DNA from: Gnetum montanum
Taxonomy: Eukaryota; Streptophyta; Gnetopsida; Gnetales; Gnetaceae
Assembly (NCBI GenBank): GCA_015680685.1
Contig: MNCI01003778.1
Span: forward strand, 583,459 to 647,458
Length of the DNA: 64,000 nucleotides
Direction: 5' to 3'
Shown here: positions 1 through 11,065 of the stretch, one piece after another
Numbering within the stretch: the first letter of the stretch is position 1
Layout of the letters: every line of letters starts with the position of its first letter
Notes under the pieces: model-generated
Databases searched by the model: none
Told to the model about the DNA's origin: nothing
The model's input: the letters and a program-made list of their open reading frames with translations, nothing else
Made by a program: the position numbers and the translations under genes

Positions 1-229
1 AGCAATGATGATTTTCTTTAGAATAAGCCATAACTAATTTCCTAGCCATGTTCACGATCCTCTATATTTGCCATAGAAGAAATATCATTCCGTTGAATCA
101 GTTGTGCACCTGTCTCGCTGTGTCTTCGTGTCTCTGTAGCCACACTTGATGGATTGGTAATGACGATGAAGAACGCGTTGGCATCGGGCGCTACTGTGTT
201 TGGTAATTTTTTCGTGTGTTCCATAAAAA
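1..229 (-). other. Unassigned tail beyond the MORN pseudogene
   Basis: This is the minus-strand continuation of the MORN-like fragment at 230-590. Short open stretches exist in two frames (60 residues from 224 down to 42), but I do not recognise a family. It may be the rapidly evolving C-terminus of the MORN protein or a third captured fragment. No repeat boundary is visible before the window edge. Confidence 0.3.
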
Positions 230-590
230 ACTACGATTGTTATAACCCTTGCTGCAGTGGATACCTTGTTTGCAACTATAACAGATTGGTTAACTTTTTC
301 ATCCACTCTTGGCACCTCAAATTCTTTTGATGCAGCACGTCTTTCTTCTTGCACAGCATGCAGAATATTTGCATGGGAATACAGTGTATTGGGTCTCTGT
401 ACTACTCCCTAGTGCCAATACCCTGACTAAGTTTCACCATCTCTGAATGTATACATACGAAGACCTTGTCTTTTTCCTTCATGCCATGCACCTTCATATC
501 GATCTCCATTGGAAAAATTATAGACACAAAACCCATGCATTTTTCTGCAAAGTATTCTCTTAGATAAGTATCTTCATTCCTGAAAAGATA
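230..590 (-). pseudogene. MORN-repeat protein fragment (plant SET7/9-like MORN family), broken
   Basis: Read on the minus strand, the fragment first gives a MORN-type stretch with the pattern YxGEYFA-K-HGFxVYxFxNG. It then gives RYEGAWHEGKRQGL-MYTFRDGET (about 439-512), a canonical pair of MORN repeats. After two in-frame stops comes a conserved helical segment around AVQEERRAASKEFEVPRVDE (about 245-360), the typical C-terminal part of plant MORN-repeat proteins often annotated as SET7/9-like or PIP5K-like. MORN repeats in these proteins are thought to mediate membrane or lipid association. A one-base shift near 545 and the stops show it is dead. It is joined directly to the receptor fragment at 591-1215 in the same orientation. 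No intron is visible inside the match. Family assignment rests on remembered motif patterns, not on a search. Confidence 0.75.
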
Positions 591-1215
591 ATAGCTGAGG
601 TCGTGCTTGATGAAGAACTTATCCTCGGCCTAGGCTAGCAGATTGAGGGCCTTCAACACGATAAGCATAGCCATGAAGGCGTGGATGCGGAGTGATCTCT
701 TGTGGTGCCAGACCATGAACTAGATCCATAGCGCAGACATAGCCATCTAAACCATGAATAGAGCCGCATAGACCTCTGGCAGTGGAGCCTCACCTGCCGA
801 TAGAAAGTTGTGCCTATCGCTCACTTCGACATTGAACATGATGCTATGCACGTCCATGGACATAGTGGACTCAAGAACATAGTTGGTGAAAACCAACGTG
901 AGACGGGCTACGTTCGAGGTTTGGAAGATGAGGCTCATGGAGTGCTTGCTAGCGACCTCGTCCAGCCTGATCAGGCAATGAATGTATGGACTATCGAGCA
1001 CGCACTTCATGTCGCACTGCTCTAGCTATTAAAGCACCTCTGCCCACACCTTACACGTACTTAGGAAGAATCCCATTGAGTGCACCATGACTATGGTGTC
1101 CTCGCATACTCGTATGGAGACGTTGCTGACGTTGAGCTTGACGGTGCCATTGTGCATGAACCTGAACTTGTCGAACATGATCCTCAGCCGCGTGTCTGAC
1201 TAGATCTCCACCCCA
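591..1215 (-). pseudogene. Lu7TM / GPR107-like seven-transmembrane receptor fragment, broken
   Basis: On the minus strand, pieces in successive frames match the lumenal domain and first membrane segments of plant lung-seven-transmembrane (GPR107-like) proteins. They are a strand ending FDKFRFMHNGTVKLNVSNVS (about 1180-1120), CVLDSPYIH (about 1000), TMSMDVHSIMFNVEVSD with LSAGEAPLP (about 880-785), then the transmembrane stretch KRSLRIHAFMAMLIVLKALN followed by AEDKFFIK (about 700-600). The last is the diagnostic RIH-LMG-L-LLKALN-xxEAEDK signature of the family. Family members are Golgi/endosomal membrane proteins with a GOLD-like lumenal domain. Stops and frameshifts are scattered through it. 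The match ends just after AEDKFFIKHD, where MORN sequence begins. The rest of the 7TM core is missing. Confidence 0.75.
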
Positions 1216-2279
1216 GCCATTGCCAATGCCGCTGCCACGCAGCTCCTTGTTGCCCTCTAGCTGCTGCCATGGCTCTGATCTACATGCGTTTTTGGTTTCT
1301 TTAAGAGAAATTATCCCTTTATTCTCATATCCAAATATATTTGAGTAGAAGTAAATATACCATGCAAAAATATACATTGATCCTAAAGAAGAATATTAGG
1401 CCCCAAACCCTTCTAGAATACCAGAGGATGATGCAATCACACTCTCCAAGGTACCCTTTATTTCTTCTCTTTCTACAGATACATTCCAGTGAGGTGACTT
1501 GAGAACCACCAAATTATGATTCTTGAGCAAGTCATGAAATTAATCATTCAAAATTTGCACTGCAATTTTTGCTCATGACACCAAGATGGATAATTCCCTG
1601 TAAATGTAGTTCATTAGGATTCTGTACCTCACCATTTTCAAATAAGTCCACATGTTCCATGAAATGGCCAAAATGTGTCAACATTAATAAACTATGTCTT
1701 CTCAATGAAATAAGGAGAATTTGTATATTGATATTTCCTTAAGAAGAATTTAGGACCTTTTTATCATGATTTTAGAAATAATAGTATCAAGATTCTCTTA
1801 CCTTTGGAGGCTTCATAACATGCCTCCATACATCAATATTTTTTGAGCTAGGCTTCTATGGATTGATAGTCTTTGAAGAGGTGGTCTTTTGCCTCATGCT
1901 CTAGGCCTATTAATTCAATTCCCAGCCTCATAAGATTGGTCATAATCATGGTGGAAACAAATCGATTAGAAGGTAACACAATGTTATCTTCCATATTCCT
2001 CCAGCATAAATGTTTATCATGATTGAAAATAAATGTAAAATCTAAATAGTAGGAATATGGATATGCATAGACTACTCTCAACTACTAAGGTTTCTCACTG
2101 ATAGTCCTTTTAGTCCTCTCATGCTACTGATTGAAATCATTGACATGGGGTGATGACTCATTCCAATGAGAAGAATCCATTTTAGTGATGTGGATATAAT
2201 GTGCCTTTATATATTATTATTATTATTATTATTATTTATGAAAGATAACTCATTATATTTTCCTTATAACAACTTTGTA
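1216..2279. other. No gene seen; AT-rich spacer
   Basis: AT-rich sequence with only short, unrecognised open stretches. It contains an ATT microsatellite near 2211. No LTR terminus, RNA gene or conserved motif could be identified. Confidence 0.6.
2211..2237. repeat. (ATT)n microsatellite
   Basis: Uninterrupted run of about eight ATT/TTA units. Confidence 0.95.
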
Positions 2280-2790
2280 TGGACTTACTATCTAATAATA
2301 CTTAGCACACTTAGCTAAACTAAGATCCCTGACAACAACCCTAATGATGAGCAATTGGTAGTCCCTATACCCAACCATAAGAATCATAAGAATTCACATG
2401 TGATCCAATTGAATTCTATGGACTTATTTACCTAAGTAGCTAATATTCCTAGACAATAAATTATGTAGTTGTAAGTCATTATCTTCTTGATCCATACTTA
2501 TGTTAATCAATGCATATGGTTAAGTGTGGTTGAGACATAATATTTTCAATTTTATACTTTTTATTATTTTTCTTCTACTTAATAAATAATGAAATGAATA
2601 AATATTTAATGCTTAAATCAACTAACTAATTAACTATCCTAACATAGAGTATCTATTTCATTTACTGTACACATCCTGAACATATATTAACATCATTTGG
2701 CTCTCAAGTATAAACTACTAGGTGTACCAAGTATCCACTACTAACATTACCAAGCACTAATATATCATGCTCAAAATCACACCCACATTA
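2280..2790. repeat. Repeat R, copy 1, left part (split by element A)
   Basis: This part, together with 40560-40960, aligns by eye with 44800-45824. Shared landmarks in the same order are a GATGAG..TGG segment, CCCAACCATA..AATCA, ATTCTATGGACTT, GGTTAAGTGTGGTTGAG (copy 2: GATTAAGTGTAACTGAG), CACATC-TGAAC, and CTACTAGGTG-ACCAAGT. Element A inserted into this copy. The sequence could be an old LTR of a D-like (Athila) element, because copy 2 abuts a PPT-like run at 45825. Confidence 0.55.
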
Positions 2791-2838
2791 TGAAATACCA
2801 CCAAATCTATACTATGGCATATCGGCTGCAAATTTTGG

Positions 2839-4130
2839 CTAAGTGTTAAGACTACACTCTCCCCTAGTGGAGAGCACATTTAGCCTCTCATGGAGAGTGT
2901 AGACAACACACAAGCCACTTTTTGTAATTTTTGCTAAACATTGAGACTACACTCTCCCCCAGATGGGAGCATAGTCAACCTCTCATGGAGAGTGTAGTTA
3001 ACACATAGGCCACTTTCTGCAATTTTTCTAAGTGTTGAGACTACACTCAACCCCAAATGAGAGCATAGTTAGCCTCTTATGGAGAGCATAGTCAACATGA
3101 AAGTAAAGTTTTGCAAATTTTTTCTAAGTGCTAAGACTACGCTTGACCCCAGTTGGTAGCATAGTTAGCCTCTTATGGATAGCGTAGTTAACACAAAGGC
3201 CAATTTTTGAAAATTTTTTCGAAGTGTTGAGACTACATAGTCTCCTAGTGGAGAGCATAGTTAGCTTTTCATGGAGATCGTAGTTAGCACAAAAGGCCAA
3301 TTTTTGCAATTTTTTCTAAGTGTTGAGACAATGCTCAACCCAAAATGAGAGTGTAGTCAACCTCTTGTGGAGAGTGTGGTCAACAAAAAGGTCAATTTTG
3401 GAATTTTTTCCAAGTGTTGGGACTATGCTCTTCATTACCCCAGAGTATAGTTAGCCTCTTGTGGAGAGCATAGTCAACATGAAGGCTATTTTTGCAAATT
3501 TTTCTAAGTGCTGAGACTATGCTCTTCACTTTCCTAGAGCGTACTTGGCCTCTCATGGAGAGTGTAGTCAGCATGAAGGCCAATTTTGCAAATTTTTCTA
3601 AGTGTTGGAACTACGCTCTCCACTACCCTAGAGCATAGTCAGCCTCTCATGGAGAGCATAGTCAACACAAAGGTTAGTTTTGTAATTTTTTCTAAGTTTT
3701 GGAACTACACTCTCCACTAGCCCAAAGTGTAGTTAGCCTCTTGTGGAGAGCATAGTCAACATGAAGGTTAGTTTTGTAATTTTTTCTAAGTGTCAACATA
3801 AAGCTAGTTGTTGCAAATTTTTTTAAGTGCTGAGACTACACTCTCCACTACCCTAGAGCATAGTCAACCTCCAATGGAGAGCATAGTTAGCATGAGGGCC
3901 AATTTTTGCAAATTTTTTAGAGTGCTGGAACTATGTTCTTCCCTAGATGGAAGCATAGTCAACCTCCAATGGAGAGCGTAGTTAGCATGAGGGCCAATTT
4001 TTACAAATTGTTTGGAATATTAAGACTATGCTATCCCCCAAATAGAAGCATAGTCAGCCTCTAGTGGAAAGCGTAGTTAACACATGGACTATTAGGACTA
4101 TGCTCTTCCCCAATCTAGAGCATAGTCAAG
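2839..4130 (+). repeat. U3 tandem array of about 14 units of roughly 95 bp, each with two hairpins
   Basis: Units begin CTAAGTGTTGAGACTAC near 2839, 2935, 3028, 3124, 3220, 3315, 3409, 3503, 3597, 3687, 3787 (short), 3823, 3918 and 4013. A typical unit has CTCTCC..GGAGAG, then CATAGTCAAC, then CTCTC-ATG-GAGAG, then CGTAGTCAAC, and a T-rich spacer. The two inverted repeats per unit are followed by the same RTAGTCAAC box. The array lies upstream of the TATA box, so it is in U3. Confidence 0.85.
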
Positions 4131-4526
4131 CATAGTTAGTAAGAATAGCCTCCAATAGCCTCCATAACATAGTAATGCCACTCAACATAGTTGTAACTCA
4201 CCTTCAGCAAGTGTATTTAGAAAAATGCTTCTTTTTATATCTCCTTTTTGGCCTCAAAATTGTAACTACACTCAACCCCACAATAGAGTGTGGAGAGTGT
4301 AGTCTCCAAGTCCAAGTTTCATTTTTTTAGGTACCTTATGGTCTTTTTAGCACACACACATAGTTGGCAGCATAGTTACAAGCTCACAATCTTGTAGAGT
4401 CTAATAGAGCACAGCAAAGCATAATACCACTAGCCCAGTGGAGAGCATAGTTGGGTGAGAGCGTAGTTCCAACTATCCCCTCTAACACATTGCATCCATC
4501 CTGCATCTTCCACTAAATCCTAGGCC

Positions 4527-4534
4527 TATAAATA
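4527..4534 (+). promoter_or_regulatory. LTR promoter TATA box, element A
   Basis: CCTATAAATACCC, also found at the same place in the 3' LTR (about 30846) and, as CTATAAATA or TTATAAATA, in the LTRs of C and B. Confidence 0.7.
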
Positions 4535-5230
4535 CCCACAACCTCAACATTTTCAAAGATGAAAATATTAGAGCTGGCAAATCAAAGACTTGGCAAACCT
4601 AAGGAGCGCTTGAGAGAGAACCAAAGGCATACTGGCAAAGTTGTAGACCACCGTAATCCACCAAAACACCACAACCAATGGTACACTATGGTGGCCAACT
4701 TGTAAAATGCAAACACCTTGGTGAAATGCCAATCTTCATGTCCAAACACCCCCAATTCTATGACTACATTGTCCATTACACCTATCATACACCATGTACC
4801 TTCTAGTCCCTTTTGGTGTTAACTACGCTCAACCCCATTTGGGGTGGTGTTCTGTTTCTCTCACTCTCTTTCTTTGCATTTTTTGCACTTGAATTTTTCA
4901 TTGTTTTACCACATAACTACATCTAAAACTATGCTTGGGCTAGAATATACACCTATTGATACCATCCACTTCACCGAAACTCTTGACTACACTCAACCCC
5001 ATTAACACCGTTAACATCATTAACACCACTCGAACACTTGATGCCATTTTTCATCAATATTGGCACTAACCCAATTGCATCCTCATTGCATCTGGTAAGT
5101 CCTTGTTTGATCAACCAAACCATCCATGGTTCCCTGTCTCTACCTCTAGCAAGCCCTCATGCAGACTCGAGGCTAGGTTGTCCACCTGTGGACCTCGGTG
5201 TTCTAACCACTAATGTTTTCAATCATTATA

Positions 5231-5254
5231 GTTTCTAGCACTAGAAGGAGGGCC
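5231..5254 (+). other. Probable primer-binding site region, element A
   Basis: Immediately after the LTR comes CTAGCACTAGAAGGAGGGCC. B has TGGTGCTACAAGGAGGGCC at the same place and C has ATGGCTAGAAATAGGGCC. The conserved core is therefore TGGTGCTAGAAGGAGGGCC, a plausible tRNA-primer complement starting TGG. I cannot assign the tRNA. Confidence 0.5.
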
Positions 5255-5515
5255 AAACTATTTTTTTTAGACTCCATTGTGGTTGTCTTGTGTGCTCTCT
5301 ACACCGTAGTTTCTAGCTTTGGGCCACTGTAGACTGTAACACCCATGTGTACCTGCTACATGCACAATGGTAGCTAGATCTCAGGCTAGCATAAGCATTA
5401 TCTACCAACCAGTTGGTATAGATTGGATCCCATAATCGATTTCCTAGAAACCCCATGTAGCAACCTAAAGCATGCATATCCACTATCTACCAGATTATTG
5501 TGGATTTTAGTTAGA

Positions 5516-5790
5516 GCATATTAGCTCTAGCGTAGAGAGTATAATCAACTTTTTGATGTAGAGAGCGTAGTCAACTTTCTGGCATAGAGAGCATAGTCAG
5601 CTCTAGCATAGAGAGTGTAGTTAAATTTTTGGCATAGAGAGTGTAGTTAGTTCCAGTGTAGAAAGCATATTCTACTCTCTAGCATAAAGAGTGTAGTCAA
5701 CTCTAGCATAGAGAGCATAGTCAGCTCTCTGACATAGAAAGAGTAGTCAACTCCAGCATAGAGAGTGTAGTCAGCATAGTCAGTGGCGTG
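5516..5790 (+). repeat. Leader repeats of about 30 bp with the GCATAGAGAGYRTAGTCAACT motif
   Basis: About nine imperfect units of the form TCTRGCATAGAGAGCGTAGTCAACT in the untranslated leader of element A. They reuse the AGAGCGTAGTCAAC box of the U3 array, but without the long T-rich spacer. Confidence 0.8.
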
Positions 5791-5944
5791 AGCAATATTT
5801 CATAATCATTAACACTTGTAGTCCCCTCTTGCAACTTAATCTACATTCATGAACCTAGAAAAACCTTCAACATTAGTCACAAGCATAGTCACTATCTTGC
5901 CCATCCAACAAGAGACCAGGATTGACAACCTTGGAAATTCTATA

Positions 5945-8640
5945 ATGGTGAAGCCAAGGAAATCCCTTAGGTTGCATGGTCAAGACCCAGAGTACTCTGC
6001 ACTAAGCAAAAAATAATACAACTTTATATGCATAAGGATTCAAGTAGGGCTATTTGTAGATCACTTGTACATGTAAGTGAAATGAGGCTATGAGCTTATC
6101 CATTGGAACAGATGGGAGTATATCCCCTCCTCACTCGATATTATTCCACTCACAGAGCCCTACCATTGCATGTTAGCCTAGCTCATTCAAGTAGGTGAGC
6201 ATGATGTAGGAAAAAACTATAAGAAGCCCCTATATAAAGAATAGGATGTGTTCAAAGCTTGCTTCAAGCATGAGGGCTCTTTCCACATGATCTTCCAATT
6301 AGTGATCCCTAGTCTAGCTCTTCTACAATCTCATTCACCCATTCTCCTTGAGATGATCATAGCATTGATGTCACCTTCTAGGTCAATGCTTGTGATAGTA
6401 ACTCATTAGACACAACATATACATGATGATACAGTAGCCCCCTTTAGCTTGACCTTCATGGCATCATTACCATCCATTTAGCCATTGTTGCCCATAGCAA
6501 CCACATCAGCTCAATCGTACATCCACGAAGGGCCCATCTCCATTCCTTCAATGACTTAGGCATCCTGTGTCTTGCTTGTTTCATCAATGCCCCTAGCACT
6601 AGCCCAACCCATGCATGCATTGCCTTTCCTAATCACCATTCCTACAACATGGCCTACACATCGAGCGCATTTTACAATTTCACAACCTGCAACCAGGCCA
6701 TGGACCACACAACTAGTTCAAAAAAAATTGCACAACTAGCATAACTAACTGGAAAATCTTAAAAATTAGATCAAGTGTTATAGATTATCCCAAGCCTAAT
6801 AGAAGAGGTGAGGTGACTCACAGCTGCCTTCTCTAAAATTTTCAAAGTGGTGGACTTCTACTAGGACAACCCTATAAGTCCTATGGTCCCACCTCTAACT
6901 CTTCCAGTTGGAGTCTTGATACCTTAGTTCACAAAATACAATGACAAGGGGGACCCCAATGCACATCTAGTCACATTTAGATTGGAATGTTTGTTGTTGC
7001 AAGCATGGCTACATGTCATTATATGTGTGTTTGCCATGTCACTCACTAGCAAAGCATTAGATTGGTACCATGCATTACCTAGAAGCTCTATCTCCTCTTT
7101 TGAGGACCTTCTAAGCCAATTTGTAACACACTTCAAATACAACTTGAAGTTGGAAACAACTTTGGACCAACTAATGAAAATCAATTAGGGCCACTAAGAG
7201 CCTGTGCAAAAATTCATTCAACACTAGAGTGCCTTGTTAAACGAAATACAAGATTTGATCCAAAAAACACCTCCTAGCCATCTTTAAGGGTGTATTCAAT
7301 GACTTCATAAAGTTGAAACTATATTACTTGGTCCTGCAGTCTCTAAGCCAAGCCTTTGCCCAAACCAAGAGCATACAAGATGTGGCAAAAGCTAGTAAGG
7401 ACCTAGCCTATGTGGCCTACAAAAAACCAACATGCAAGAAGGAATAAGGATAAGAGAAAAAAAATGTAATAATGGCAACTATGCCCAAAGAGGCCAAAGC
7501 AACCAACCCAAGGCCAAAAACTAGGTAGCCTAGGGACCTAGCTAACAACAAAGTAGCTAACCCTAGCACTAGGACAACCAACCAGCCTATGTCCTCAATG
7601 GCCACAATGTAAGTTGTTCCAAGGTCTAACTTTGAGTGCAATGATTGCTCTAAGTACACCATGCTACTGTTAAAACCTTCAAGGTTGCTAGATCAATTAT
7701 TAAATGTTGGATGCATCAAGTATAAGCAAATATCTAAGGATGCTTGCAAGAAACACGATAGGTATTACGAGCTACTAAGGAATCCTGCATTGGTAGCACC
7801 AAACGAGCCCTTGGTCTCAAGGCATTTTAGGTTGAACTGATTTTTCCTCTACCACCAATTACCTAACCATAACATTGATTTTTACATAGCCTTACAAGAT
7901 GATCTATAAAGGATGATTGACATAGATGAGCTGATACTTGATAATACCAACACAATTAGGCCTCAAAACCAATCTATGAGGGTGTATAATGACTCTCTAA
8001 ATGCAAATAATGCTAGCTACATCATAAATGCTATCAGCATTGATGATGACCTGGAACCAGTGTAGCAACCATTTGTGGTCCAGGTGCCCTCTAGTAGCAT
8101 AAGGATCTCCTTGGCCCCTACAGGTTTGATACCCCTTTGTAGTTAGAGTGCCATCTCAAGCACCTACAACACCATTTGTTGTTAGAGTTCCCACAAGTTG
8201 CATCAACCACAAAAATTTAGCCACCCTTCATCCTTTGAGTATCATAACTTGATAGCCCCTCACCTACCTAAAACCCAGTTGTAGCCAATGCATTGGTTCC
8301 TTCCTTTCCAAGGGGCACCCTCACTAACAACACTGGTAGGCCCTTGAGGTCACAACACAAGAGACCCAATGAGCATCTCGCAAACAAGATGATTAGGCAA
8401 CATTAAGCCCAAAGAATGCTAGGTCCACCAAAACCAATCTCCATATTTGTGGTCCCCATGGCCAAGGCGACTGAACAAACCACGGTAAGCAAATCGCAAG
8501 GAAGCACTAAGGTGCCTAAGAAAACCAAGCAACCAAAACCCAATTCACCTCAACAAGAGATCCATCTCTTAGGCCACATGAAAGAAGTCAAAGCCAAAAA
8601 AAATTCAACTAATGACAAAGACTTTGTGGATGCATTAGCC
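5945..8640 (+). pseudogene. gag: gag of element A, degraded
   Basis: A likely start is the ATG at 5945 (MVKPRKSLRLHGQDPEYS). The retrotransposon gag core is recognisable at about 6925-7400: KYNDKGDPNAHLVTF, the ALDWYHALPRSSISSFEDL block and FVTHFKYNLKLE (6982-7188), then LSQAFAQTKSIQD near 7345. A lysine-rich stretch and a proline-rich linker follow. The order and motifs match gag in B (11066-13465) and C. Gag forms the virus-like particle that packages element RNA. Many stops and frameshifts make it non-functional. Confidence 0.85.
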
Positions 8641-8649
8641 TAAGTTAAG

Positions 8650-9300
8650 TAAGCATTGAAGCAAAAAAACACAACATTAAGCTTGTATGACTTGATCATA
8701 ACCTCATCTACCCACTGCAAAGAACTGGTGTAGATGTTGATCTCCATTCCTATCAGGGAGGATATCCCTAAAAATGAGACCTTCATCCATGTAGTGATGT
8801 TGCCTCCCATGTCACAGGAATTAAGTTTTATATCCCTAGTGTTTCAAGATGATGCAATCAAGGTCAATCCCAAGATGGGCAAGGTCATAATAGCTTCCAT
8901 GTTTATCACCATACATGTTAGGCAATGCAAGATTCATAGAGTGTACATTGATGACAGAGTAGCAACAAATGTTATACCATACACCGTTGTGGATAAGTTA
9001 GGCCTCATGGATCAAATTAGACCAACAAAAATCATGTGTCTAAAATCCTTTAATGGGTCACACATGATTATCAGGGGCATTACCACCATAGCCTTTGTAG
9101 CAAGGGAGCAATTCTCCATCACTACTAAATTCATTGTCCAAGAGGAAATTTTGGGCTTTAACTTAATATTGGGAAAACCTTGGCTTTATCTTAATAGATA
9201 CAGAGTAAGGGTTAGAAGTTGACTTTCCTGATGATACACCTACAACAAATGATGAGATGCATGAAGCAGACACATCCAAAAAGACAGAAGAAGCTAGTGG
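8650..9300 (+). pseudogene. pro: Retropepsin (protease) of element A, active site lost
   Basis: An open stretch at 8734-9222 contains the aspartic-protease fold: VYIDDRVATNVIPYTVVDKL (about 8943-9000), then CLKSFNGSHM, and FNLILGKPWL near the end. Element B has the corresponding DDGAAANVIPY. In A the active-site DDG has become DDR, so the enzyme would be dead. Retropepsin normally cleaves the gag-pol precursor. No RT follows; the reading runs into AT-rich sequence where element B is inserted at 9573. Confidence 0.85.
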
Positions 9301-9572
9301 CCTACCAGAAGGTGCCCTTTCGATAGAATTTCCCTTAGACATAGCAAGAAAAGGTTAGAAGACTACCAAATAGTGAAATCCAAACCCTACATGCCTCCTA
9401 ACCCACATTGGGTTAAGAAGAAACTGTGCAACTAAGGTATCTTCTTAGTCCAAAATGTGCTAGTTACCTACCCACCATCCACTTTCGTGCATCCTATATT
9501 TTACCTTTTTCTTATGTTACATCTATTTCACTTCAATTAGCATTATTTTCTACTTATTTTTGATCATGTTAT

Positions 9573-10795
9573 TGAAACACCGTGAAATTTTGAGACCTCA
9601 ATGGTTCAGCAAAATCTTGAAGCTCAGGCAAGGATTTGCTAAATGTTGCACATCTCAGAAAGTTTTCTTTTTTGGCTAAAGGCCTTTTACGCTACATTAC
9701 GCAACATAGCGTAATAGACTCCAGAAAGACTGAATAGAAACAGGGGATGCGCAACCACAACACTTCATTTTTGCAGGTTCGCTATGTTATGTCGAGTTAC
9801 GCTATGTTGCATAATGTATCATAACACAGCATAATGCAAGCAAATAATTGAGATAGAAATATTCAAGCATTGGTGGTTCTTATGCCACGATACGCTCCCC
9901 AGTGTATTACAGCGTAACCATAGGAAATTTTGTTACCAAAGGTCCAGCAAGGATAGATTACAACACACTACACTCCAGAGCGTAAAATAGTGTGACACCA
10001 CAAGCTTCAAACAAAAACACACCAGGTCAATGGAATTTTGTAGGTTCAAGACACGTGTCATCTAAACCACAGTTTTTCTCCTAATCCTAACCTTATAAAT
10101 ACTCCATTTGACAATGATCAAAGGGGGCTAGCAAAAATAACATTTTCTCGATTGGCAAAATTTTTCACCAAGGGAAATTTTCTTTCGTTGACAATCGTTG
10201 ACAATTTTTAGCGAAGATTGGCGAGAGAACAAGAAAGGATCATCAATCGAAAGAATGTCGAAGGTGACCAATAAGAGCTTTTGGTTAGGAACTTCTAGTT
10301 AGCCGACATTCTGCTTCGATTCTAACTCCCTTGCACCGAAATTGGCTAGAACAAGGTAGATCAAGCTTTTCTTGTTTCACCTTTGAATAGCTTTCCTATT
10401 CTTGGCATGTGCTTTGTCTAAATCGAAGTCTGCCTACAATCATTGTATCAAACATATTTTTTATAAGCTAAATCCTAGATCTTGGGATTGCATATTCTCT
10501 AAATCCAATTTATTGCATCCTATCTACATAGATTTTGCAATTTCTTCGAATCATTTATACCGTTCTCGTTGCCTTCGAGGTTACTAATATCATATCTCTT
10601 CGTCGAAATCTTCATCTTGTAATTTGGTTATCACAAAATTTACTGATTAATTAAGTCCTTGTCTAATCGACAAGATCATTCAAGGCACCTCGAATTCATT
10701 TTCTCCAGCATGGCCCTTGCACGGATCCAGGGTTGGAACTGTGTACATGGAACTTCGCTCAGTATTTCCAGCGACTGATGTTTTTTGTCATTACA
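9573..10795 (+). repeat. 5' LTR of element B
   Basis: 1223 bp, TGAAACACCGTG...GTCATTACA, paired with 25062-26282. U3 is rich in GCGTA/TACGC inverted repeats, for example ATTACGC, six-base loop, GCGTAAT near 9694-9713. The U5 end resembles those of A and C. Confidence 0.95.
10094..10100 (+). promoter_or_regulatory. LTR promoter TATA box, element B
   Basis: CCTTATAAATACTCC, duplicated in the 3' LTR at about 25581-25590. Confidence 0.7.
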
Positions 10796-10801
10796 GTTTT
10801 T

Positions 10802-10820
10802 TGGTGCTACAAGGAGGGCC
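10802..10820 (+). other. Probable primer-binding site, element B
   Basis: TGGTGCTACAAGGAGGGCC starts six bases after the LTR end. TGG is the expected complement of a tRNA CCA end. The primer tRNA is not assigned. Confidence 0.55.
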
Positions 10821-11065
10821 TACACCTTTGATCTGCATTTTACAGGTAGTCCTATAAGCTATCTGTACTCATTGTTGATCGACGTAAATGTAATACCTCC
10901 ATGGTTGTTTACGAGATTGTGTGATGCAAATCGGTCGCTTTGATGATTCCTTTGGAATCCTGTAGGGTAGAAAGCCCATTTTCACCTTACTTTACTTTTG
11001 CCCTTGTGATCCTTTGCCCTTGCAATCTTTATCCTTGACATTATTACTCTCAAACCGCATAGAGA

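Larger units (their letters stand above)
2791..5230 (+). repeat. 5' LTR of element A (2.44 kb)
   Basis: Begins TGAAATACC and ends at the TTATA before a PBS-like stretch. Same overall layout as the 3' copy: about 14-unit hairpin array, TATA box, the segment from 4550 (AGAGCTGGCAAATCAAAGAC) matching that near 30890, and a U5 end with the ACCACTAATGTTTTC motif that all Tat elements here share in variant form. The U3 array makes the LTR unusually long. Confidence 0.85.

Noticed and set aside
3124-3583. Minus-strand frames reading like repeated peptides
   Set aside because: Product of the 95-bp U3 array, interrupted and without conserved protein features.
2839-4130. Regular repeats with spacers, CRISPR-like at first sight
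   Set aside because: Units are diverged, spacers are similar to each other, the array lies within an LTR and is present in both LTRs, and the genome is plant.
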